A DNA stretch of 64,000 nucleotides, taken from the NCBI RefSeq assembly GCF_037975245.1, contig NC_092571.1, forward strand, positions 25,064,564-25,128,563, written 5' to 3'. Positions 1-11,159 of this stretch are shown here, one piece after another. The stretch is from Apostichopus japonicus (lineage: Eukaryota > Echinodermata > Holothuroidea > Aspidochirotida > Stichopodidae). Position 1 is the stretch's first letter. Each line of letters starts with the position of its first letter. The position numbers and the translations under genes were made by a program. The notes below the pieces were generated by a model. The model worked only from the letters and a program-made list of their open reading frames with translations. It ran no database searches and was not told the origin of the DNA.

Positions 1-80
1 GATCGTTTTTCATGGCTCCGTTTGTGGGGATACTGAAATAACCTTGGGAACTCAAATAATTTCTCATCGCTACTACTCAC

Positions 81-606
81 CGTCCCTATAAGTGTACTTG
101 AGTCCAATTTTGTTATCTTCTGGCTTCGGCTCTCCTTCCTTATTCTTGGCGTTTTCGTCTTCCACTTTTTCGTTTGTCTCTTCTTTTGAAACTTTCTCCA
201 CTGTGGCATTCTCTGTGGCGGCCTTCGAGGAGGAGGCCGGAGGTTCTGATATATTGTTCGTTTTGGCTTCCTCCTTTGGGAGGGCAGCTATAGGTGCCAC
301 GGGTGCCGGTTCCTTAAATACAGGCGGTTGTTCCTTGACTTCTGGTTTGACAGTTTCCACCTCTGGAACGTCGGCTGATACGGTTGGTTGTTCCTCCTTT
401 ACAACATTTCCTTCCTCATCAGCACCACTTTTTTCAACTTTTTGGGCTTCCTCCATTTTGACATCTTCCTCCTTAGCTTCTTCAACCTTCGGTTCCGTTG
501 CGACTACTACTGCTGGGGCTTCTGCTTCTGTAGAAGGCACCGTTGCGGGTGTCACAACACTCGCAACTGGTTCCTCTTCGATGGGAGCAGCTGTCTGTTC
601 CGTTAC
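81..606 (-). CDS. EIF4G: eIF4G coding exon (last complete exon in window)
   Basis: The acceptor is ctctctcAG at 608-607 and the donor is GTGAGT at 80-75. The exon starts in phase 0 (VTEQTAAP...) and ends one base into a codon after ...KYTYRD. It encodes 175 residues of acidic Glu/Pro/Val-rich linker ending in KIGLKYTYRDG, the conserved lead-in to the eIF4E-binding site. The long open frame on the opposite strand here is a shadow of the biased composition. Confidence 0.9.
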
Positions 607-3600
607 CTGAGAGAGGATAAATCAAACATGAGAACACGATCCTGCAGCGTTGTGGCAGTAAAGCTGCACGGGGTTACACTCTCAATGGTTTGCCTGCTCT
701 TTATGTCAAAAAATACAACAAGACCACACAAAGGGACAAAATTAGAATTGGGATTTATTTGACTTCAAATATCCTGCTCAGTAAAGCATACCCAACAATA
801 TTCATGTTATAGGATGTCCAGTTGCAATCTCTGCTTCGTTTCAACAATTGAACTGCATTAGACTAGATGATGGATATCAAACATAATTGAGACCAATGTT
901 AATACACAAACAGATAAGAAACTCTAGTGACAAGATCATCATTACCTCTGATTCTGTGGATCTGAATGCTTCGTACATATCAACCTGCTGAGGTTTATTG
1001 TCCAATTCTTGAAACTTTTTCTTCTTTCCCTTTTTGTTGTCGGCAGCTGAAAATACAACAAACAAACATAACAGTTCATTACAATGAGGTTTTCTCACTA
1101 AACAATGGCAAGCTGTATGTAGTTTGAATATACACCACAGTAACAAAAATGTTATGAGGCTATACATAACACTGGTAATACCTTGATACCTACTATATGG
1201 ATGCGAGACCTGGCAAATGAATAAGGGGGATGAAAAGACAAGCGATATCTTTCATAACAAATGCCTCAGGGAGAGTGCTAGGGATAAGATGGCAAGAACA
1301 GGTCAGCACAAAGCAACTTCTAAAGAGAGTAAAAATGGGACCACTAAGCATCAAAATTAAGAAAAGAAGATGGAAATTCATTGGGCATATATTGCGCCAA
1401 AACCCAAACAACGATTGCAAAATCAGCATGACTTGGGCACCAGAGGGCAGGAGAAAGAGAGGGCGACCAAAAACAACATGGCGCAGGACAGTGGACAAAG
1501 GGAGAGAGAGGGCTGGTTGGCAATCCTGGAATGAGGCCAGAAACGCAGCTTTCGACCGAGACGAATAGAGACGCTCTGTGGAGGCCTTATTTGCCTCTAG
1601 GCAAGAAGAAGACAGATGAGATGAGAACAAAACTGTTAGAATCCAACAAATGGAAACTTGATTACTTTCTTATTGTAAGTTCAACTTGTGAAACATCTGA
1701 GAGGTATAATACTGTACAAATCGCATTCCTGACGTTTCAAACAACTTCTTTCGATGAAGTTGCAGCAGAACACAAAAGACCAAAGTATGTTAGAGAAACC
1801 CAAGTTAACTCTAATCAAAATATTTATAAGCTACAAGTCGCTGAAGCAGAGGATGGTGTTTCCTTCTTTCACATTTTACATGACCAAAAGCTGCTTCTTA
1901 TCCCAATAAATAACTGGTACAATTTCCAGTGTGACATAGACCATATATCGGTTATCCTGGAAAGAACAAGTAGCTAATATTTGTTACGTTACAACTGTAG
2001 ACAAACCCAGACGTTTGAATGCAAAACAGAATAGGCCTCTCTGACATAGATTCTGTTATGATTAGGTGCTATAGGCCTAGACTGACTGTTGAGAACCATA
2101 AATGTCAGCTCTGTTTCCAAGAAGGCAAAGTCTTCCACTGGTGTTCTTACCTTGCCTCCTGATAGTTGCAACCAGAGACATCAATCACCTATTTCAGGGT
2201 AACCCTTTACTCCGTGAGAGACTCATAAAATCCCATATTTCAACCATTTGACAAGCTAACATTTCAACCGATCAACAAGTGGAACATTGACAAAAGCGCT
2301 TGTGAAATAACCCGACATTGGAATATTTTTCTTGGTAAAAGATCAGAAAAGTGACTACAAAGATGAGTCTCCTCTTGTTTCCCCGTGTCAAAAGCAGCCC
2401 CTATAAAAGAAGGAATCCCTTGCAGCCTATCGTAAAGTATAACAATTACCGGCATCAACTCAAGAGAGCTTGACAGTGGTTTCTCTTAGTGATACAAAGT
2501 GCAAGAGTACTATGGAGGCACACATAGCCTAAGTGTAAGCTTGTACATGCAGCTAACCCCAACTATGGAAAATTCAGGTCATGCATGTACCTGTACAGAG
2601 AGATCAAAGTCTATCTCTCCTTATCAGATAGAAACTGAGGCCATCTGCTGAAGAGAGCTATCTCTAAACAAATCCAAGATCTTTATCTTTCCTTCAAGTC
2701 ATGGTTGATGGATGATGTAATTAAGTATCTACCTTAACAAGGTTAAAACATAAGCTTGCCAATGACAGTGTCAGTGTGACAGCGGAGGATATAGTGCACG
2801 TAGGACATCATCCACGTAGTGGAGGAAAGCCAGATGGCAAGCAGCAGGGAGTCTAACGCTGACGTGACATCTGTGTCGGGCAGTAATGAGCTCCAACAGC
2901 CCAAACGTTTAAGCTATTATCAACTTAACCACTTTCAAGGAAGCTAAATCTGCTATGGCTTGCTCCTTCATTCACCCTTAAAAACAAAACCAAAAACTGC
3001 AGCCCACTTCCTCTCCTCCTTCCTCCTACTCCTCCTCCTACTCCACATGTTTCCTGACATGTCTCCAAATGTTTCTTCCACTTTCTTTAAGAGGCTTGAA
3101 TTTGGGTAAAGGACTTACCTAACTTCGTGACTGATAGCTCCGTTGTTTGAACATCAGTCTCCTTCACTGGTTCTGGTTTCTCCAATTTTGGAGCATCGAG
3201 AATGACTTTAGCATCATCAACCGGGACTGAAACAGGTTCTTCTTCAGTTGTCGGCGGGGTACTCTCCACTGCAACCTCCTCTACCTGCTGCTCTTCTTGT
3301 TTGGGATCGCTAACCACCACCTGTTCAGACGGCATTGCTTCTGAGGCAGCCGCAGAGGGAGGGCTAGCATCAGCTGAAGGTTCTTCAGTGGTTACTGGAG
3401 GTTTACTTATCTGTGCTGGTACTGCAGGAGTAAATACCGGGCTAGACGTTTCTATCTGTGCCAATACCGGACCTTTTGGCTGTGCACCATCTTCTAGTTG
3501 GGCCCTCTTAGAGAGTTCGCTGCTCCCTGGATCACTGGCCACCTGTGAAACCTTGGTGAGGAACTCTGCCTGGATCCGTCTGTTTTCCTGCACTTGTTGT

Positions 3601-6600
3601 GATTCTGGTTCTTTATGCTGTGGGAGACAACATGAAACATGGAATGTTTATACCTATACCAGAGCAAAATAAGTATTTGACCAAGGACCAGGTCTGGGCA
3701 AAATTACAACAACATCAAAAAATTCCAAATCAAGTAAAAAACGAAGAAGGAAAAAGAATACCCACCGGTCGTATATGCTCCATTTTATGGATTGCAATTG
3801 TTTAGCATCTTACACAAAATATTTTTTCAAAAATATTAACAGGGCAAATTTTAATAGACATCCAGTTGTCAAACTTTCTGTACTGACAACCAAATCAGCT
3901 ATAGAAGTCATCTGACAGACCACTAATTGTATACATCAAATTCAGTTTGTATTGTAATTAAATAAACCCCCAAAATGATAAGTTAATATCACCCTCCATC
4001 ACTTAGAGATACTGAAATAAAACAAAGACAGTGGTAGTACTATGATCCACCCAAGAGGGAAATTTTATTGGCCCGAAGTTGGTGTTCTATTCAACGAACC
4101 TACACATCTCTCCTACAGTTTACATATTGGTCATTCTCTGTTGTTTCGCTACTCATTTAAGGACAACCAAATTGCTGTTTGGGTAACTGACTCGATTTAT
4201 AAGGACTTTTGCTGGTTGTCCCTGGGATAACTAGGTTCCACTTTGTTGCCCGAAAAGCAAATTTGGTTGTCCAAAGAAATGTAACACAAAATAACAAATA
4301 ACTATGTACACTATAGGAGTGGTTTGGATAGCATAGGTTTTATCAATAAAACACCAGCTTTGGACTAGTAAACCCCCCCTCCCCTCCCTATCGGGTGGAC
4401 AGAGGTCTACAGCACCGCTAATTTTGATTCATATTCAGTATCTCCAAAGTGTTGGATGATGACACCAATTTATCATTTTGACATTTTGGGTGTATCCAGT
4501 TACAATACAATCCAAATTTGATGTAAACAACAGCTTGTCAGCCAGACAACACCCTACGCTGATGTTGGTTGCTCAAACAGAAATTTGAAAGTCTCTGGCG
4601 ATGGGACGACTCTTAAAAAGTTGCCCGGGTTCTGAAACAGACCAAGGGATGGGATGTGGAGGTTGGGAAAGGCTTAGAATGGACGATAGGACTGTGAGAA
4701 GGGAGAGCTGATGGGTCTAATGATCTTGAAATAGCAGGTACCAACCTGAGGTGGGGAACTAGAGGGCCCTGCACCTGCCACCTGGCTGCTGGCTGGGATG
4801 ACAACACCATCTCGCAAGATCGATTCTGTGAGATCTTCGCCACTAGTAGGATCCTGTATCCTCAGGATCTTTTTCTTTCTTTCATTTCTGCTTTGTGGTG
4901 GCTGCGTTTGCATGGCTTGTGGACTGTAGCTAACTTGAGGTATCTGACTGGCTGGTGGATAGTACCCTGAATCAATAATGCAAGAAAAAAACAGTATGAT
5001 TTTAATTACTTCAAAATAATCACTGAAACTTTGCTTCCCCTTTGTTAAAATTAAAATTGCAGTTGATCACTCTAAAGTACATACAATCCTTTATAAATTG
5101 GTGGTCAAGCATCCAGCAAACTAATTTGATACAATCCTGGTCGCCCGGACACTTTCGAATGACAGTCTAGACGATGCTTTAAGAGCCAACAGGAGAATTT
5201 CAAGGCAAAGGAGACTTTAACTACATTATTTGAAGCTTGGTTAGTCAAACTATCAAACTTATGACCCAGGGCATAATTTATCCATTATTGCATCGCAAAA
5301 TGATACTCAAAATGGGCAAATTGCTATCCAAATGTAAAAGATGTATAAAAAGGTTTCCTACGTAGGAAAAATACTTTTTATGTGAGAAAAAAGTTCAGAG
5401 CCTTCGAAACTTAAATATTAAATTATTCACATTCACTACTCATAAGACTTAATGAAAGCCTAACAGTTTTTTCTCTTCTGTTTAGCTAAATATGAGAATC
5501 AAGTAATACACTTTCAATGCTCTGGTGGCATAGATACTCAGCCTAGCCTTGGTACCTTATAGGAAGCAGCTTTTGTCATTCACAAGTTAAGTGAATTTTC
5601 AGTTTCTCTTTGGGCAAGAAGAAATGCTTTTCTGGCATTCTTACAGAAGATTACATTGGTCACTGGAGTGAATATCTTCAATGTAGAAATAAAGTCAAGT
5701 AAATTTAATAAGTTTAGTATATAACCTGCTACTCTGAAGACACAAAAGAATAATTAATCAGTGCTTTATATACTGACCTTGATTTTGCTGCACAGACTGA
5801 GTTGCTGGAAAGTAAGGGAAAGAAAAGGGTGGAGCAGCCTGGGGATACTGGTTGGATGTCCTGGAAGTATACTTTAGCAGAAAAAAAACAAAAAGAGAAA
5901 AGAAATAAACATTGGTTTCAACATTCAAAACATAAATGTGCAAACAGCACAGCAAAATAATGTTCATTTACTAGGCCAAAGCCTAGTTTGTCTTATTTCT
6001 TTGTTTGGGGGGGGGGGGGGGGGGTATGAGGAGTAATACAAACTTTAAAGGCACAACCTTAGTGTGAAACCTGTACAATCAGTATTCACACCATTCTTAC
6101 CATGTGGTGGACTTTCTAAGTTATTCTTTTAGCAAAATCAATAGATAATACAAGTTTTCGAGAAGGGTATGGTGGAAGTGGACACAAAATTGTTTATTAA
6201 CCGATTAAGCTGTAAGATCACACAGGAGCAACAGTTGGAGAAGTCTTAATTGATAAAGCTTCTGTAACTATTGTTGTCTTGTTGATCAACCAACTTACAA
6301 CTACAGACAATAAATTTACAATGGCAAAATTGATCCCTTCTTAAGTGTTGTGCCGATATCACAAATATTGGTGTTGGTCGATATTCGATATTCCAATCCC
6401 GATAATTGCACGATGCCGATATTTATAAGCAGCCAGAATGAAGGTTAAATCGCACATTTAGTCATGCATAAATACAATGAGTATCACAAGTAAAATCAGC
6501 TATATTGTAAGTTATTCATAAGTTATCATCGTTTGCACAACTCACAAACAATAACAATTTGTATAACTTTCATTTGCTGAATGCCGTTAGTAAATTAGTG

Positions 6601-9600
6601 AGAAAAAAATATGTGCATATTCTATAACACTAGTCCTAAACTCATTTGAATGAACGATCATATTCCCCACCAAGTTGATATGCATGAAACTGTGTGCTAG
6701 CATTTTGTTTTTGGACAACACAAGCCTATCCTTCCTGTTACTTTTGTTGTATGATTCGTTAGAACGTTCAACAGTTAGGCCCGCAAGTCTGAAACAAACT
6801 GTCGTCAAATGGAGCCACGACTTTCATAGCAAACATATTCAAAGATGACATCGTGCGAGGAATAAAACTGATTTCATGTAGAAAAGACATTAGCCTATCC
6901 TGGCCACTAAGAAAGTTGACTACCTCGTATTTACCACAACCGAACCAAAACACTTTCTTCGATACCGATTTCTCAAATGATTATCGACGTAACACTACTT
7001 TATTTTCCATCCAATGCTTAATCTGCAATACAGAAAATCTGCTAGTTCATTGACCCATCCTGTATATTCACTGACCTATGACATTACATTTCCATCCAAA
7101 CTTTAAATTCCTGCTGTGCCAAGGTATATCACATAAATCATATACTGGTTTTCTATCTTCTCCATGTCTTGTGTGATTGTTATGTTTTCACTGGAATGCT
7201 AAGTTAGGTTCCTGTTTGAGGACTCCTGTGGTCATATTGTGACTTTAGACAACCAGAAAAGGGAAAATACAATTTTCAGATTTTGTTTAACTATTGTACA
7301 AATTTGGACAGAGGAGCTACAATACTTGAATATCTTTGTTCTTTTTGTAATTTGATGATTATCCTGAATGTCAATTTTGGTCGTTTCCTGGGGAAAAATT
7401 TCTTCATTTTTTTTAATGTTTGGAATAAATTTTAAAGTAAAGATATGCTTCTGCTAAAACCAATGATCCATGTTTCATGTTGGCAATTTATAAAACAGAT
7501 TCATGCTTGCATTGCTCCACTGTATGGCTGACCACAAAGACTAAGCCCTTTACTTTTAGCAATGAATTATTTAAACCATGTATCTTTCTAAAATATGTTG
7601 CTGTTTCTTACCATTGCTGGCGGCATCATGGTATGCTGTGGCACAAAGCTTGGATTCTGCATGCCAAAGGGTGCTCCACTGGCAGTCCCATGCTGCATTA
7701 TTCGTGGTCCTGCACTGCCTGGGGCAATGGCAGGGGCACTTGCAGGTTGCATGGGTGCTGTTCTCGGCGCTGCGGCTGAAGGGATTCCAAAGCCCTGTGG
7801 CATTGAGTTGAAAAGAAAATATCCAGTAACAAGAAAGTATTTTTCAAGGTGACAGTATTAAAGGTTGATGTAGGGTATACATAATTGCTATAGTATTAAG
7901 TAAGTCTATAATGGAATCAGAGGTTCCTCATTTGGCCATCAGTTAAAAGGTGCCAAGAAACAGTGAGATGTATGGCAGCATTATTAAGTTGCCTTAACTT
8001 TCACAGTCCTTGGACCACACGGTTCGGTTAAAATTTTCGCTTCAACTCTTGTGTTAATCCTTCATATATATTGCAAAATGCAGACACAATTTGACAGTCA
8101 TTTTTTGTATATTAGTTATGTTACATCATTGAACTATTTTGTGCACATTAGAGCCCCTATCAGGGTATGTACGCTTCCATTGTGCACAAGCCCATGTATT
8201 CTTGATTCTTGATAAATGAACATCCTAATAAGCAAACTTGCTGTCCTGGATGTGTAACTTAACCCTGGTCATTGGTAACTTGTCACGCCTACACACCAAA
8301 GTGTGCACAATTCAAACAATCTCTCCTGGGGCACCACAGCCCATAGGGTGCAGCCACAAACCGGCGCACGCAACTATATTTATAAGTCACCTCGCAAGTC
8401 CCCATTTATACACCTGGGTGAAGAGAGGCAATGGAGATAAAGTGCCTTGCCCAAGGACCCAACGCAGTGATCTGGCCAGGGCTCGAACCTGTAATCCTTA
8501 GATCACAAGTCCACTGCCTTAACTACTTGACCACAACGCCCTCCGTACCGTTAGGGATCATTACAACTAAGTATTGTTTTCATGACAGACTGCAGGAGCG
8601 CAAGTTTTCCAGAGCGGACACAAACATTGTTGAGGTGCTGCGTCCCTGGGAGGCAAATTTTAAAATCCTAGTAGCATTACTATCTATTAATAACTGGTAA
8701 TTACTGGCATACATGATATCCTAGACCAGTTTCTTTTACTCACCATTGAATGCATTTGTCCTGCTTGAGGTTGCATTCTGTACAAAAGTGCTTGCTGGTG
8801 ATTTACACTCATTGGTTGTTGGCCTGAATGGCGTACTCCTTGCTTGCTCATATCATGAGGAGGAGTTCGCCGAGCACCAGGGCTGGCTGAAGGGGAAGGT
8901 ACCCCTGAGCTGTTAGACGGCACCTGGCCGTGATGGCGCTGCTGTGGTTGGAGAAAAAAAATGGTATGAAGTGCAACTGATTGGAGATGGTTATCTGCAA
9001 CCACCCATAACAACCCCATCCCCATCCCGTACCCTCCATCTCCAACAGTTCAAATGGCACTTAACAAATATTTGCTGTCATTTTTTATGATAATTCACTG
9101 ACCACAATGGCATAAAACTTTAACAATTTTCAGTCCTGTGCTATTGCCTCTTTGAACTCAGTACTTAGTCACGCAGAAAGAAGACACGTATGTGAGGGCA
9201 ATAGTGCCGTATTCATACAACTGCCAATTGAATAACATAGCATGGATTATAAATAGGGTTCCCTAGCCGGAAGGGCAAATAGGCATAACATTCAATCAAT
9301 ACCTGTTGAATTTGATGAGCTTGTCTTCGATTGTTCTGTGAGTAGTCTTCTGGACGTCCAGAATACTGAATGCTATTGGAGATTATTCATGTAAGGAAAC
9401 TTGCGATTGGAAATGCATATCAAACTTGATGTATCAGATGCACATAATCTAATGGAAACTGAAATAACTATAGTCAAAGACCATGATAGAGTGGAACAAT
9501 TGTAGCCTAAAGCTGGTTATGCTGACTACTACTTTATTGCATGTAAAGATCAGTGGCATCTAAAACTTGTCGCACACTAATGATAATGTGTACTAAAAGA

Positions 9601-10298
9601 GTGACCAAGTCCGCCAAGTTAACTATAAGCACCACCGAACATTGTACAAACTTAACGTTACTCGTTTCCATGAATGAACATTTGATGATAGGCCTAGCCT
9701 ACGACAATTTTTCTGTTGGGAAACTACATTGCCTTTCACAAACACAACGTTGCCCTAGAGTGATCTTCCCTGTACTTAAATGAGGCCTAGGCCTACTGCA
9801 GCAAATGAACTTTGCATGTAGGCCTATGCTTTGGCTAATGTTAAACCTTTAAAGGTTAGGCTAGCCAAAATTTTGGAATGATGTGTTTGTTCCCTGGGTC
9901 TTCGATTGGTACCCATCATGAAGGAAGAAATAAAATACATGTTAAAATCCTATGAGGTAAAAGTCCCTGTCACCAATTTTGCTCTACCGTATGGCAGGAA
10001 GTGCAACGCCATGATATGTGTATGACGTGCTCAAACGCCTAAGCTTAGTTTCAATATAAACTACTGTGTTAGGCTATTACACACATTGAAGTCTGGTGCA
10101 CCGGTAGTTTCAAGTATGCGAGCCTAATCAATTATTTTACAACTTTACATGTTGCCGTAGAACCAAATAAAAACCAAATCCAAAAATTATACATATAATC
10201 GATGCTCATTGAAAAGGATACTTTTGGTTGGGCCGGAACGGCACGTTTGCCGTGAAAGCAGAAGGAGGCACACCTACTTGAGAATTAGGCTGGCTCAT
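81..10298 (-). CDS. EIF4G: Eukaryotic translation initiation factor 4 gamma, N-terminal part (gene runs off left edge)
   Basis: The protein is the cytoplasmic scaffold of the eIF4F cap-binding complex, which bridges PABP, eIF4E, eIF4A and eIF3. Coding exons on the minus strand, 5' to 3', are 10298-10278, 9365-9303, 8941-8744, 7794-7612, 5871-5778, 4966-4746, 3617-3119, 1046-946 and 606-81. All junctions are AG/GT and the phases join into 635 complete codons plus one base without a stop. Recognition rests on three conserved blocks: RKKKILRIQDP around residue 216 (vertebrate RKTIRIRDP, next to the PABP-binding region); a Lys-rich stretch followed by a VDMYEAF-type segment around residues 430-455; and KYTYRDG at the last donor, matching vertebrate KYEYKSDQW. 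The eIF4E-binding YxxxxL motif, MIF4G and MA3 domains would lie on exons left of the window. The N-terminus is Pro/Gln/Ser-rich and the centre is Glu/Pro/Val-rich, as is usual for this family. The paralogue cannot be assigned; echinoderms probably have one eIF4G1/3-type gene. Confidence 0.9.
946..1046 (-). CDS. EIF4G: eIF4G coding exon, Lys-rich segment and DMYEAF motif
   Basis: The acceptor is gtattttcAG at 1048-1047 and the donor is GAG|GTAATG at 945. The exon supplies two bases to complete an Ala codon and then 33 codons. The protein begins ADNKKGKKKKFQELDNK and continues VDMYEAFRSTESE. This parallels the vertebrate KRRRKIKELNKKE...LLDAF region that lies between the acidic N-terminus and the eIF4E-binding site. 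Confidence 0.88.
1180..1635 (+). mobile_element. 5'-truncated, inactivated non-LTR retrotransposon (LINE) reverse transcriptase C-terminus
   Basis: Inserted antisense in an eIF4G intron. Conceptual translation gives LLYGCETWQMNKGDEKTSD..., then after a +1 shift near 1272 VLGIRWQEQ, KKRRWKFIGHILRQNPN, WAPEGRRKRGRPKTTWRR and VEALFASRQEEDR. These are the hallmark C-terminal motifs (LYGCE-W, RW-GH-LR, GRP--TWRR) of endonuclease/reverse-transcriptase LINEs of the RTE/CR1/Jockey type. A TAG at 1565-1567 interrupts the frame where relatives usually carry Trp. The RT core is absent, so this is a dead fragment. Confidence 0.8.
1636..3118. other. eIF4G intron remainder
   Basis: Intron sequence downstream of the LINE fragment in plus coordinates. 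No domain-bearing frame is seen. CpG is sparse. A short CT-rich run is at 3008-3043. Confidence 0.6.
3119..3617 (-). CDS. EIF4G: eIF4G coding exon, low-complexity acidic linker
   Basis: The acceptor is tctcccacAG at 3619-3618 and the donor is TTAG|GTAAGT at 3118. There are 166 codons plus one base. It reads HKEPESQQVQENRRIQAEF and then a Ser/Pro/Glu/Val-rich linker without a recognisable domain, ending TELSVTKL. Phases match both neighbours. Confidence 0.88.
3618..4745. other. eIF4G intron
   Basis: AT-rich intron with a C8 run near 4373 and no gene or recognisable repeat. The open frame at 4042-4230 has no supporting feature. Confidence 0.6.
4746..4966 (-). CDS. EIF4G: eIF4G coding exon with the conserved RKKKILRIQDP block
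   Basis: The acceptor is ttgattcAG at 4968-4967 and the donor is CAG|GTTGGT at 4745. It starts with two bases of a split Gly codon and adds 73 codons. The block RKKKILRIQDPTSGEDL followed by TESILRDG is the clearest family signature in the window. In vertebrate eIF4G the equivalent segment borders the PABP RRM-binding region. Confidence 0.92.
4967..5777. other. eIF4G intron
   Basis: An 811-bp AT-rich, CpG-poor intron. Nothing recognisable is inside. Confidence 0.6.
5778..5871 (-). CDS. EIF4G: eIF4G coding exon, Tyr/Pro/Gln-rich
   Basis: The pyrimidine-rich tract ends in gctaaAG at 5873-5872 and the donor is CAAG|GTCAGT at 5777. It encodes YTSRTSNQYPQAAPPFSF and then PYFPATQSVQQNQG. A second AG eleven bases downstream (5862-5861) would break the frame, so the upstream AG is chosen: only it matches the phase-0 end of the preceding exon. 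Confidence 0.85.
5872..7611. other. eIF4G intron with an 18-base poly-G tract
   Basis: A 1.7-kb intron. An uninterrupted G18 run is at 6007-6024. Around 6350-6425 there is a cluster of 'cgatat' words, a likely decayed repeat. No coding signal is seen. Confidence 0.6.
7612..7794 (-). CDS. EIF4G: eIF4G coding exon, Ala/Pro/Met-rich
   Basis: The acceptor is aatgccacAG at 7796-7795 and the donor is ATG|GTAAGA at 7611. It has exactly 61 codons (GFGIPSAAAPRTAPMQ ... MMPPAM), phase 0 at both ends. It is low-complexity, as in other eIF4G N-termini. Confidence 0.85.
8262..8550 (-). mobile_element. tRNA-derived SINE in an eIF4G intron
   Basis: Read on the minus strand, a tRNA-like head contains box A (TGGTCAAGTAGTTAAGG, 8533-8517) and box B (GGTTCGAGCCC, 8489-8479) at normal tRNA spacing. 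A conserved-looking body with CCTTGGGCAAGGCACTTTA follows. That core resembles the shared central domain found in several deuterostome and mollusc SINE families, but the family name cannot be fixed here. The far end of the body is approximate. Confidence 0.7.
8744..8941 (-). CDS. EIF4G: eIF4G coding exon, Gln/Ser/Pro-rich
   Basis: The acceptor is ctccaaccacAG at 8943-8942 and the donor is ATG|GTGAGT at 8743. It has 66 codons (QRHHGQVPSNSSGVPSPS ... QAGQMHSM), phase 0 at both ends. The acceptor is a CAGCAG tandem, so an mRNA lacking one Gln codon is possible. Confidence 0.85.
9303..9365 (-). CDS. EIF4G: eIF4G small coding exon
   Basis: A 63-nt exon lies between AG at 9367-9366 and donor CAACAG|GTATTG at 9302. 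It reads YSGRPEDYSQNNRRQA and then HQIQQ, phase 0 at both ends. It is supported by frame continuity with both neighbours and by its Gln/Arg-rich composition. Confidence 0.78.
9366..10277. other. eIF4G intron
   Basis: A 912-bp intron rich in 'taggcct' words (9690-9880), which are frequent in sea-urchin-like genomes. CpG density rises towards the promoter side. No gene is seen. Confidence 0.55.
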
Positions 10299-10370
10299 GG
10301 CAGTGTAAAAATCACACGGGAGTCCTCATGCAGGACCTTCCGTTTTCCAAGATTTCGTCTCACAGATCTC
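10278..10370 (-). CDS. EIF4G: eIF4G start exon (ATG at 10298) with 72 nt of 5' UTR
   Basis: The exon is bounded by acceptor ttttccttttt-AG (10372-10371) and donor CAA|GTAGGT (10277). Coding starts at ATG 10298-10296 in context CTGCCATGA and encodes only MSQPNSQ. This ATG is chosen because it is the only one that joins phase 0 to the next exon; the upstream ATG at 10329 opens a five-codon uORF. An overlapping open frame on the plus strand is a shadow. Confidence 0.75.
10312..10329 (-). promoter_or_regulatory. Upstream ORF in the eIF4G leader
   Basis: ATG at 10329-10327 opens MRTPV followed by TGA, ending 13 bases before the main start. Short uORFs commonly tune translation of initiation-factor mRNAs; that role is inferred here, while the reading frame itself is seen. 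Confidence 0.5.
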
Positions 10371-10505
10371 CTAAAAAGGAAAACGAATAACAGCCACATA
10401 AAAACATAATATGAAACATTTAATAATATGACAAATAATTACCAAAATAGTCACCGATGAAGAATGATTTGAATGGATTCATTGTAGCGGTATGTGTTTT
10501 CGTAC

Positions 10506-10600
10506 CTTCGTAGAATTATCCACAAGGAGACAAAGTATTTTCCAATGCGATCGGCAATTACCGGATTGCTTCGGCGACACGAATGACGTCATAAGGTGAC
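10506..10600 (-). other. EIF4G: Putative non-coding first exon of eIF4G
   Basis: A good donor, GAAG|GTACGA, lies at 10505-10504 on the minus strand, and the pyrimidine-rich acceptor of the start exon lies 130 bases further on. Together they imply a short leader intron (10371-10505). The 5' end of the exon is not determined; about 10580-10600 is a guess from the promoter motifs. Confidence 0.5.
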
Positions 10601-10640
10601 TGTTTATATTGCGTAGTTAACAATTCCAAAAAGCTATTTT
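10556..10640 (-). promoter_or_regulatory. Putative eIF4G promoter with CRE and ETS-like sites
   Basis: A full palindromic CRE, TGACGTCA, is at 10584-10591. An ETS-type ACCGGAT is at 10560-10566, and an AATATAAAC stretch on the minus strand is near 10602-10610. CRE plus ETS sites are typical of ubiquitously expressed translation genes. CpG density is high here compared with the introns downstream. Confidence 0.5.
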
Positions 10641-10964
10641 GGGTTATGGGATTTTCATCAAGGAAGTTCACCCAGATGGGCAGACAACGGACGATACGTA
10701 AGAATGGATATAATCCTTACTTTGAGTAGGACACTTATATCAAGAAAGCATTTGACCGGAAAAGCAAAGAAGGGACAAATTAAGTACAGAATTGGTTACC
10801 ATGTAAATAATTTCAGTGAAAGTCCAGTGAAAGTTTCAATTTGTTTGAAATACCAACTAACAATTCGTTGGTTTCCCTAAACGATTCGAATCCTACAATA
10901 CCCATAGGCGTAGGAGGCTAGGGGGGGGGGGGGCGGGAGGCTGCAGCCCCCCAACCAAAATTTT

Positions 10965-11130
10965 TGGTAAAAATTCGGGCAATATGCTGAGAATTTTTCG
11001 GGCACCTACTGAAAGAAGAATTATTTGCAATGTGTTTTTCATTTTTTTTGGGTGAAAATTCGGGCAATATGCTGAGAAATTTTCGGGCAACTACGGAAAG
11101 AAGAATAATTTGCAATATGTTTTTCAATGG
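10965..11130. repeat. Tandem direct duplication inside the MITE
   Basis: Two copies of about 75 bp start with AAAATTCGGGCAATATGCTG near 10970 and 11053 and end near AATTTGCAATATG-like sequence. They differ at scattered bases. Confidence 0.75.
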
Positions 11131-11159
11131 TTAAACTGATATTATTATTATCGTTATTA

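Noticed and set aside
92-610. 172-codon plus-strand frame
   Set aside because: It is antisense to a well-supported eIF4G exon with matching splice sites and conserved motifs; its Ser/Thr richness mirrors the Glu/Pro-rich exon.
5861-5871. Downstream AG as the real acceptor of the eIF4G exon at 5778
   Set aside because: It would shift the phase relative to the previous exon, which ends in phase 0.
7477-7852. Plus-strand frames of 77-100 codons
   Set aside because: They overlap the eIF4G exon at 7612-7794 on the opposite strand and are compositional shadows.
8479-8540. Functional tRNA gene
   Set aside because: Degenerate cloverleaf joined to a SINE core; treated as a SINE head.
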